This document shows positions 30,675 through 39,071 of a DNA stretch of 43,513 nucleotides, one piece after another. This DNA comes from Obelidium mucronatum (lineage: Eukaryota; Chytridiomycota; Chytridiomycetes; Chytridiales; Chytriomycetaceae), in the NCBI GenBank assembly GCA_025765595.1, contig JAIVFH010000231.1, positions 1-43,513 of the forward strand, given 5' to 3'. The notes beneath the pieces were generated by a model. The model saw nothing but the letters and a program-made list of their open reading frames with translations, was not told the DNA's origin and made no database searches. Within the stretch, counting starts at the first letter, position 1; the number at the start of each line of letters is the position of its first letter. Made by a program: the position numbers and the translations under genes.

Positions 30675-32201
30675 TCAAAAACCAAGTTCCAAAAGCTTGA
30701 ACGACAAAAGAAAAGCCATATCCGCACGTGCTTTGCGCGTCGTTCCGTCGTACTTATCATCACCTGACAGCCGTTTCACTTCATCCAACATCCTATCTCC
30801 GTCATCCAACAAACCCACTCTCTTGTCTGCCAAGAGAATATTAAACAGTTCAGTATGTACCGCTTCGGCAGCATCCACAAGGCAATTCACGGGTGGAGTT
30901 ACTTTTGCGCTTGTCAAGAGAAGCTTCACTATCTCCGCGTTACCCCGCTGACACGCTCCACGCAACGGTTCATTGTCATTGACGCTTGGATCAACTCGTT
31001 CATCATTCAAAAGAAGTCTGACGCTTTCGATAGACCCACTTGTCACAGCAGCGGAGATGGCGTAGTTGTTGTTGGCAGCCGGGTTCACGCGTTCATCGGA
31101 CAGTAAAACTGCAATGTGGGCACCACTGCCAGCTTCGGCAGCCTTTTGAATAGCGATATTGGGATCCACGCGCGGGTCAGCAAGCAGCAGCATAAGGTTT
31201 TCCGCACTCCCGTGAGTAACAACGTGAACCAAAGCCATGTTATCAAAAGCTGTAGGATCCACGCGTTTATCTGCAAGAAGAAGGGAGACTACCTCTGGTT
31301 TTGGTTTGTCTGTGAGGGCTTCTAGAAAAGCGTCGAATGCCCAAGAAGCGGTATACGGGCCTTCATCTTCAAGAAGAAATTTGACGACGTTTGGTCGATT
31401 GTGCTTGCAAGCGATTCTGAGGGAAAGGCGTCTTGCCGAGAAATCCACGTGTTTTTCGTCTAGCAGCATCTTCACAATCTTCTCATGTCCGCATTCCGAT
31501 GCCATTCGAATTGGGGCATCGGAATACTCATTCCAATTTCGAAATCTGAATGGGGATTCTCTTCCAGAATCCCTGGAACGATTCCATCCAGTTTTCAAGA
31601 GATGCTCCACCAAAGTCTCACTTCCAAGTCTACATGCTGTAATGAGAAAGTCGTTCGGCAACCGATTTCGGAGTGGGAATTCCGCGCGTCCACTTGACAA
31701 AAGCAGTTCAATAATTTGTCCCACCCCTTCAGGTTGATATTCAAGAGCCCATTCGAGAGCAAGATCATCTCTTGCCTTAGGGTCCTCGGCTTCTTGAGTT
31801 AGCATGAATGAAACCAAGTCGATAATGCCGTAGGTAAACGAAGATTTAAGAATTTCAGTGTCGTTCATCTTTCCAGCGAAAAACTCGCGGTAGATTGCCT
31901 GTACATATGACTTTGGCATTAGGGGCCAATCGTTGTGAGTGGCCTGTCCCTCGACCACCCACAACTCCTTAATATCCTTGAGGTAGTCCCAGACAGAAGG
32001 ATTACGAGAGATGGAATATTTCCATCTAAAGTGGCGCCTCGTGAAGGAGACGCCACCCAAGAGGAAAGGCGCCAGTAGATGTTTAGAGGCAAGCGCGACG
32101 CGTTTTAGGTTGGCATCAATGGGAAGACGGATTAGAATTGACGCGATGAGCTCCGAAGGAACATCGCGCAAGGTGATGGAGGTAGCTGTCATTATTTGCA
32201 C
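30675..32201 (-). CDS. F-box / ankyrin repeat protein (intact copy)
   Basis: Single exon, 508 residues. N-terminal F-box (VPSELIASILIRLPIDANLKR, shown here as VPSELIASILIRLP) is followed by a conserved linker (HLLAPFLLGGVSFTRRHFRW). From about residue 120 there are roughly ten ankyrin-type repeats with the family signature LLLxDxRVDPxxxxxxAL...ACxxGxxExV. Repeats such as LLLADPRVDPN, LLSDERVNPAAN and LLLNDERVDPSVN are plain to see. Predicted SCF adaptor with a protein-binding ankyrin surface. Target unknown. An alternative start at Met4 (MTATSITLRDVP) is possible. Its nearest relative is the frameshifted copy immediately upstream. Confidence 0.88.
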   Translation of the reverse strand: MQIMTATSITLRDVPSELIASILIRLPIDANLKRVALASKHLLAPFLLGGVSFTRRHFRWKYSISRNPSVWDYLKDIKELWVVEGQATHNDWPLMPKSYVQAIYREFFAGKMNDTEILKSSFTYGIIDLVSFMLTQEAEDPKARDDLALEWALEYQPEGVGQIIELLLSSGRAEFPLRNRLPNDFLITACRLGSETLVEHLLKTGWNRSRDSGRESPFRFRNWNEYSDAPIRMASECGHEKIVKMLLDEKHVDFSARRLSLRIACKHNRPNVVKFLLEDEGPYTASWAFDAFLEALTDKPKPEVVSLLLADKRVDPTAFDNMALVHVVTHGSAENLMLLLADPRVDPNIAIQKAAEAGSGAHIAVLLSDERVNPAANNNYAISAAVTSGSIESVRLLLNDERVDPSVNDNEPLRGACQRGNAEIVKLLLTSAKVTPPVNCLVDAAEAVHTELFNILLADKRVGLLDDGDRMLDEVKRLSGDDKYDGTTRKARADMAFLLSFKLLELGF

Positions 32202-32454
32202 AACAATTTCAATAAAACCAGGGTATCAAAAACACAGCTATACCATTTACTTGATTTGGAAAAACGAGAGAATTATAAAAGATTATAAAAGAAGTATCTG
32301 ATCCTGCACAAATAATGAAAACTACATAGTACAGGATGCTTCAAAGATCCACTGCTTGTAGAGGAGGGTGACTAAGTCGCTTTTTGGATTTCATAGGGAA
32401 TTATAGTCGAGCATGAAACTGTGAAACTAAAAATCATAAATGTATTTCAAACCA

Positions 32455-34018
32455 TCACATCTCATTAGCGAATTCAACATGTCTACAACGAATTCGATCA
32501 TCCAGCAGTATAGCGTATTCCATATCCGCCAGCGCGTCGCTTATCACTTTGAAGTTGATGTCGAACTGTAACGCTCTCAATTCATTTAAGACCCATCCCT
32601 CTTCAGCCACAAGATCCACTCTCTTGTCTGCCAAGAGAACTTTAAAAATTTCGGTATTCCCCACTTTCGCAGCATCCACAAGACAATTCGCGGGAGACGC
32701 CAGTTTGGGGCATGTCAAGAGAAGCTGAACCATTTCCATGTTACCCCGCATACACGCTCGACGCAACGGTTCATTGTCGTTAACGCTTGGATCCACTCGC
32801 TCATCATTCAAAAGAAGTCTGACGCTTTCGAAGGACCCGTATTTCACAGCAGCCGGAGATGGCGTAGTTGTTGTTGGCAGCCGGGTTCACGCGTTCATTG
32901 GCCAATAACGCTGCAATATTTGCATGATTACCAGAGTCGGCAGCCTTTTGAATGGCGATATCAGGATCCACTGCGTGGGTCAGCAAGCAACAGCATAAGG
33001 TTTTCCGCACTCCTGAGAGTAACAGCTTGAGCCAACGCAAGGTTATCAAAAGCTGTAGGATCCACGCGATTCATCTGCAAGAAGAAGGGAGAACTACTTC
33101 TGGTTTTGGTTTGCCAGTCAAGGCTTGTAGCAAAGCTTCGAATGCCTCAGTAGCGTGAACTGTGCGTCCATCTTCAAGAAGAAGTTTGACGACTTTTGGT
33201 CGATTGTGCTGGCAAGCGTTTATGAGGGCAAGGCTTCCTTGCCGAGGGATCCACGTGTTTGTCGTCTAGCAGCATCTTGACAATCTTCTCATGTCCGCAT
33301 TCCGCTGCCATTCGAATTGGGGCATTGCAGTTGTCATTCCGATATTGGAATCCGAATGAGGATTGTACTCCGAATGAGTATTGGAATCCGAATGAGGAAT
33401 CCATGGAACGATTCCGTCCAGTTTTCAAGAGATGCCCCACCAAAGTCTCACTTCCAAGTCTACATGCTGTTGTGAGAAAGTCCCTCGGCAACCGATTTGG
33501 GGGTGGGAATTCCGCTCGTCCACTGGACAAGAGCAGTTCAATAATTTCTCCCACACCCTCAGGTTGATATTTAAGTGCCAATTTGAGAGCAATAGCATCT
33601 CTTGTTTTAGGGTCCTCGGCTTCCCGAGTAAGTATGAATGATGCTAGGTCGACATTGCCGTAACTGATGGCGGATATAAGAATGTCAATGTCCGAATAAC
33701 CAGGCAAAGAACTCGCTGTAAATTGCTTGTTGATATGATTTTGGCATTATAGGCCCATCGTCGTTGGCGAAGTCTCCCGCTGCCCAACGCGCCTTAATGT
33801 CCTTCAGGAAGTCCCAGATAGACTCGGTAAGAGAAATGGAATATTTCCATCTGAGGTGGCGCCTTCTGAAGGAGACGCCACCCAAGAGGAAAGGTGCCAG
33901 TAGCTGCTTGGAAGCCGAGCGCAACGCTTTTCAGGTGGGTATCGATAGGAAGATGGATCAATATCTCCATGACGAGCTCAGACGGAAGATTGCCAAAGTT
34001 GATTGCGGCTGTTGCCAT
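32455..34018 (-). pseudogene. F-box / ankyrin copy with seven one-base insertions
   Basis: Duplicate of the gene at 30675-32201. Aligned by eye to that gene, it reads end to end (518 residues) if single extra bases are ignored near 33916, 33701, 33232, 33098, 33070, 32973 and 32862. In every case the paralog lacks exactly one base at that point (for example GCGCTC[G]GCTTCC, CGC[A]GTGGAT, TCC[G]GCTGCT). No in-frame stop remains after that. F-box (LPSELVMEILIHLPIDTH), the FLLGGVSF linker and the RVDP ankyrin repeats are otherwise well kept. A short internal tandem repeat (about 33335-33405, coding SSFGFQY twice) is unique to this copy. Either a pseudogene with remarkable insertion bias or an intact gene with assembly errors. 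Confidence 0.8.
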
Positions 34019-34194
34019 GCCTGGATTTTTCGGTATTATTGAATATCTAATAGCGTATCCAACAAGCGCGTTTATAGAATTAACTTATGCTATTCAATTT
34101 ACTTGATTTTGAAACGAGATACAGGGAAATAATCAGATAGTATACAAATAATGAAGATGCTGCGGTTGATAAATAATAGGCCACAGGAAAATGA

Positions 34195-35279
34195 TCAAAG
34201 ATCCACGTCTTGTAACCATACATGGCCCAATACTTGGTGAACAGAAATACGTTGCGTGGGATCAACCATACACATTTTATGCAAAAGGTCCCAGCCCTCT
34301 TGATCCAGTTCCGAAATTCCAGTGATTGGGTATCTGCCATCGTCTTGTGCAAGAATCTCGTCATATTTGGTAAAAACGCGACTTTGAGCAGGAGCCTGAT
34401 TCTCCTTTATCATTCAAGAGACTAAAGAGAACCATTCCAAGTGCAAAAACATCGCTGCAACGGCCAGTCGAGTTCCTGTGCATCAAAGGGGGAATCTTCA
34501 AGGAATTCTGTCGGTGAGATGGCGCGCGTTCCATATGAATTGATGCCACCTAGCAAACTCTCTCGAGTGACCAAAGTCCGCTAGACGTATATTAGTGACG
34601 GCATCTTGCGTTTGGTCAACCAGAATGTTTTCACACTTGACATCACCATGATAGTACCCTTGCTCGTGTAATGCAGAGAGCGCTGAGGCCGTTTGCTTAA
34701 TAATTCTCTTTACAGGTTCTAGTGGCAGCAAGGAGTGGCCCTTCCACTTGGAATATATGTGTGCGAGCCGCCAGAGCGTAGGCCCACAGATCGCTGGAGC
34801 CGTCGACGATGGGCAGCGAGTGTGCCACGGTGCGGTTCCTGCAGCGCGTGGTAAACACGACGGGCGGCAGTGGCAGGGCGCGGGCAGCGCAGGCGGGGAC
34901 AGAGTCGAGCCAGGCGGCGCCGAACAGCTCGGTGACCAGGTAGAAGTGGTTTCTGTCCTGCCAGTCGGCGAGCGAGCGCACGATGAACGGCGCAGCGACG
35001 CGCCGCAGCACCGCGACTTCCGGCGGCGGCCGGCGCGTCGATGCCGCCGGCGCGCCGCTTGTAGATGATTTTGATGGCCACGCCCGCGCGCGCGTCGGCG
35101 CAATGCGCGGCGAGGACGACGCCGTTCGCGCCGAACCCTACGATTTTGCGGACACTGAAAACGTTCGGCGAACAATTCGCCGTTCGCCGCAAACGCGTTC
35201 GGCAACGGCGGCGCGCGCCTTGTCCTGCACCGACAGTCCGTCGTAGAGGCAGCGGTTGTTTGAAGAGGGGGTGGCCCAT
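34195..35279 (-). pseudogene. Kinase I of the local HGD family, about eight one-base insertions
   Basis: Family member with all expected motifs spread over three frames. In order: LYDGLSVQDKARAAVA, GFGANG, VAIK, ADWQDRNHFYLVTELFG, SSDLWAY, EGHSLLPLEPVK, YHGDVKCEN, LADFGH, YGTRAISPTEFL, GRCSDVFALGMVL and MVDPTQRISVHQVLGHVWL. Joining them needs removal of single bases near 35265, 35200, 35157, 35024, 34738, 34549, 34466 and 34399, and no deletions. Catalytic residues are all preserved (Lys, HGD, K, N, DFG), unlike kinase E, so this copy shows no sign of relaxed selection other than the shifts. The N-lobe DNA (about 34780-35240) is extremely GC-rich. Typed as pseudogene only because the sequence as given cannot be translated. 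Confidence 0.78.
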
Positions 35280-35916
35280 TGCTGTGTGGTTTGAGATGCC
35301 AGAGTGAGTTGTGGGCGGATGCAGAGGGACTGAGGCTGAACACTAAGAACTGCCGGCTTTTATCAATGGTGATTTCTGTGATGATTTCATTCAAGGCTGG
35401 TGGAGGGTGGCGCCGTTGTGGCAGTTCTAAAGACACATTACTCCACCCCAAAACAAGGTACAAGTCATACTGGGCATCAAAATGGAAAACAACCTGCAAA
35501 CATGATCACGACATTGGCGTGCACCACATTGAGAAAGTTGTTTTCAAGAATTTCAGTGACCACACAATCATAAACCTGTGTCTGAAAACAGTGAAAAGTG
35601 GAGCTGAATTTGAGTTAGACGCCAATTCAAAAAATCTTGGCGTAGGAATCTGAGTCTAAATGCTGGTGTTCTTGTGTCTCAGCCCTCAGCCTTCCCAGCA
35701 CAGTAACTAGCATAGACATTAGAGGAGATTAGTGTTGGAACTTCAAGTTGGTCTCTTGTTGAACAACCGACTTCATGATTAGTAGTAGCGATCTCGCAGC
35801 GTGTGGAGAATTTTAATTTTAAAGCAGACTCGCATCTGAACGTAAGTTACGTGATAATGATGAATGAGTATGATGAATGAGTTGGTTCAGTTGGTTTTAA
35901 AATAGGATCAAAAAGA
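35280..35916. other. Intergenic between divergent kinase I and F-box/ankyrin gene
   Basis: Holds the promoters of both neighbours. No motif-bearing ORF. A GATAAAAG on the minus strand near 35356 may be the kinase TATA element. Confidence 0.4.
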
Positions 35917-37447
35917 ATGATAGAAATCCCACCTTGAAGTTTCTAGACTTATCGTCCAACACCTCCCAGTCGACGAACACTTGAAATCAGTTGGATTCGC
36001 CAGTAATTCTTTTGGCAGTCATATTTTCTCGAGCCACTACTCTGCAAACTGCCACTTTGCCCAATGGAAAAACCACGCACTTAACCACAAAATCCTCGTA
36101 GCCCTTGAAATATCGGCCACAGCCTGGAACTCCCTTCCATTCATTTATAAATGCGCTTTTTACAACAACTGCTTCTTGGCTGGTGGAGACCACCGGAGTT
36201 GGTACTTGAACCCAATAACAAGGAGTTTAGGATTGAGGCTGCACAACCACTTTAAAGTCAGCAATCCAAGATATTCATATGACTATCATTATTTTTGTGC
36301 TGCTACGACATTTGGTCTGTTGGAAGTTGTCCAAGATTGTGCTACATGGTTATCGCTCAGCCCAAGTTTTGATTTGACGGACTCATTACCTCGTCTCATC
36401 AAATTAGCCCTTGACCGAAACCATTCTGATTTGGTTCGATTCTTGATGAATCTCGACTGTTTTGATCCTACTGCGAGTGGCGGGAAAGTCCTTATCTATC
36501 TGGTAGATAAGAATCAAGTGGACTTTGTGGAAAAGATTCTTCAAGATTCACGAACGGATAGGACTCTCTTGAACGTCTGTATGCAGTCTCTATTTTCTGC
36601 TATTGAGAATGGGCATTTGGCGATGATTCAATGCCTGATGGAGGATCCTCGTATTCGGACATGGGAACAAGAGTTAAACTCTGCTTGCTGTCATGCTCTC
36701 AACAGATACTACTTTAAGTGGCCAATCGCTCAATATTTTCTCGGTTTGGACGGTTTTGACCCTTCCGCCAATTGTGGTACAGCTCTCGCTGCAGCCTGCT
36801 CCGCTGGACACGTGGGGCCTTGTTCGTACCTTTCTACAAGATCCACGCGTCAATCCAACTGATTGTCCAAGATGTATTGAATCTGCGGCGGCAACTGGGC
36901 ATGTTGATATTCTTCAAATATTGCTGGAAGATGGGCGAGCAGACCCTAACAAGCCATATAATGCCTCTTCATATCTCTATGCAATTTATGATGAATTTTT
37001 GGAAGTTGTGCGTCTCTTGTTGATGGATGGAAGAGCAAGTCCCTCTCAGTACGGACCAGGACTCATTGGCATGGCAGTAGAATTCGGAGACTTGGAAATC
37101 CTGAATAAACTGCTTCTCGATGAAACGTGTCAACCCAAAAGCTGCAATGTCTGACGTTGTGGGGCTCTGGAAATCAGCTGACAAGCATGCTCCCATAATG
37201 AAACGCCTTTTATTGGATCCCCGAGTGGATCCTAGGCCTTTGATACTTGAAGCCAATGTGGATTGGTTTCTTGACGGTCGCCGATCTTCTTTCTCAGGAC
37301 TCTAGATTGAGTCCAAATGAAATAGAGGCGGTTGTTGAGCTGAAAGCGAGCGTATCAGAGTTTCACAGTGGCAGAGATGCCAATCGTAACGAGTCTCGGG
37401 CAAATGAAATTCTTCAACTGATAGTTAAACAGCACAAATTGAAATGA
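35917..37447 (+). CDS. F-box / ankyrin protein, four one-base insertions
   Basis: From an ATG at 35917 the frame reads MIEIPPEVSRLIVQHLPVD once one T at about 35935 is ignored; as given, TGA follows CCT. The long open stretch (35981-36862) then carries the conserved WNSLPFIYKCAFYNN linker and ankyrin-type repeats with D-x-D/R-x-DP signatures. Further single-base excesses occur near 36815 (GTGGGGCC against GTGGGCC in the paralog), 37124 and 37275. Corrected length is 508 residues, ending NEILQLIVKQHKLK. The paralog at 39072-40715 supports each correction base by base. Predicted SCF adaptor if functional. Same family as, but distinct subgroup from, the copies at 30.7-34.0 kb. Confidence 0.72.
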
Positions 37448-37607
37448 TACAGTTCGCAGAAGTCTATAGTTTCGATGTTGCGAGAATGGAAGCAGTCTGA
37501 ATCCTCCCAAGCTTTTGAATAAATGAACATGATACTGACTTTGATAACAACATCGCGTAACACATGTTTGTGTTGAATTCATAATATCTTTATTCAGACG
37601 GTGTATT

Positions 37608-38601
37608 TCAATCGTCGTAATCATCTTCGTCCATTTGACTACTTTGCCTTTGCACGGTAGGAAGAACTGGCATCATTGGATTCTGCATCATCAAGGGTTG
37701 TCCGCCTCCACCCATCATCATGTTCCCAGCACCCATCATTCCCATGAAACCACCGGGTGTGTTGAAATTCATTCCCATGTTCATTCCCGTATTCATTCCC
37801 ATGTTCATGTTCATGCTCATCATGCCAGGGTTGAAAGAACCTGATGCCGCTGTTGCTCCCATTCCACCAAACATGAACGGTGCTGGTGCTGGTGCACCAC
37901 CGAAACCCATTCCCATTTGGGGTTGAAATTGCTGTTGTTGTTGTTGTTGCTGTTGCTGTTGCTGAAAAGTAGCTGGCGCCGAGGGTATCGTAGCTGGCTT
38001 TGGCTTCTCTTCAAGGTTTGGTTTCTATCAGAAAAAAAAAACATAAGCCAAAAGCACGAACGCGACAAGTAGATGTATCAATAAACCTTTGGAATAATCT
38101 GATAGTTGACACCCGTCAACGTGTTTCTTTCAGGAGGGATTCGAAGCCCAGCTTTTTCAGCAATCAGAGGAAGTGGTGCCACGTTTTTCACTTCAGCGAT
38201 TCCAGCCAAGACCTACGAACGTTTGGATTAAAAAAAATTCATTCATAGGGTTTCATGAATGCAGACCTCTTTGGACGGTACGCCAGTGAATGAATGAGTC
38301 AGTTTCCCTTCCACAGCCAGTCGCACATCGTCCACATCAACCTCGGTCCTTCCCGCATGTTCTGCAAATAGCTGAGCGTCTCCAACTACATCCAAAGTAT
38401 ATCCTTAAAAAAGATGTGTTTCAATGCCAGAGTTTCTTTCTGAGTCTGAAGAAAAATAACTAAACTGTGCATGAAGTCGATCAACTGAGGAAGCACCGCT
38501 GGCTGGTAATCATTCACATCCATCGCTTGCATAATCAGAGAAATAAGTTTCGCATTTCGAGGAAGTTCGAGTGGATCTTGGTGTCCTTCGCCGTCAGTCA
38601 T
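37608..38601 (-). CDS. TAF9: TFIID/SAGA subunit TAF9
   Basis: Histone-fold subunit of TFIID and SAGA that pairs with TAF6. Four exons (38466-38601, 38267-38403, 38087-38212, 37608-38024; introns of 62, 54 and 62 bp) join in frame to 271 residues. The N-terminus LPRNAKLISLIMQAM...DYQPAVLPQLIDF begins the histone fold, continued by RYTLDVVGDAQLFAEHA and VDVDDVRLAV. The conserved LPLI...GLRIPPERNTLTGVNYQI block, the TAF9 signature after the histone fold, is complete. The C-terminal tail is unusual: a Gln run (about nine), then a long Gly/Met/Asn-rich stretch with MNMGMN repeats, ending in acidic DEDDYDD. No frame problems occur here although both neighbours have them. Confidence 0.92.
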
Positions 38602-38651
38602 TAAATCGATTTTAAATGGAATTAAATAGTAAAATAATCTCAATTATAAAA
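38602..38651. promoter_or_regulatory. 50-bp bidirectional promoter between TAF9 and chagasin-like gene
   Basis: Only 50 bases separate the two divergent ATGs. The interval is AT-rich with TTAAAT and TATAAAA-like motifs on the plus strand side. The 5' UTRs must be very short or overlap. Confidence 0.55.
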
Positions 38652-38993
38652 ATGCAAGAAATCCAAGTGCCAGAATCAGGCCGATCGGAAAGACTCGAGG
38701 CTTCGCTCTCAAGAAGCGTTAATGAATTTGTTGTGCTCTTGAATGGAAATCAGTCAACCGGGTACTGCTGGGAACTCGCTGATACCCCACTATCATTGGG
38801 AGTTCGCCCAGTCAGCAACGAATACGTGTCGCACCAGGAATCAGGCAAGTGGATTGGATCTGGAGGAATTCATCGCTTTGTATTCAGGATCTCTGATTCG
38901 TCTCTCAAAGAATTCTCTCTTGTGTTTGCTTACAAGCGATCGTGGGAGCCAGAACCAATCAAAACACAGGACTTGTTTGCGTGCACTAGTTGA
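38652..38993 (+). CDS. Chagasin-like cysteine protease inhibitor (family I42)
   Basis: Single exon, 113 residues, no signal peptide. The three inhibitory loops of the chagasin family are recognisable in order: NQSTGYCW (canonical NPTTGY/F), GSGGIHRF (GxGG) and KRSWEP (RPW). Length and spacing fit the Ig-like chagasin fold, which blocks papain-family (C1) proteases. Without a secretion signal it would act inside the cell, probably against vacuolar cathepsins or as a guard against leaked protease. The family is best known from protozoa and bacteria. Presence in a fungus-like genome is noteworthy and could reflect ancestral retention or transfer. An in-frame codon run extends upstream to 38616 but without ATG. 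Confidence 0.8.
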   Translation: MQEIQVPESGRSERLEASLSRSVNEFVVLLNGNQSTGYCWELADTPLSLGVRPVSNEYVSHQESGKWIGSGGIHRFVFRISDSSLKEFSLVFAYKRSWEPEPIKTQDLFACTS

Positions 38994-39071
38994 ATAAAAA
39001 AGACGATCTATTCTCACGACTCTTATAATTTCTCTTAAAAGTATTACTATTCAAAATCTTAAAACAAAAAC

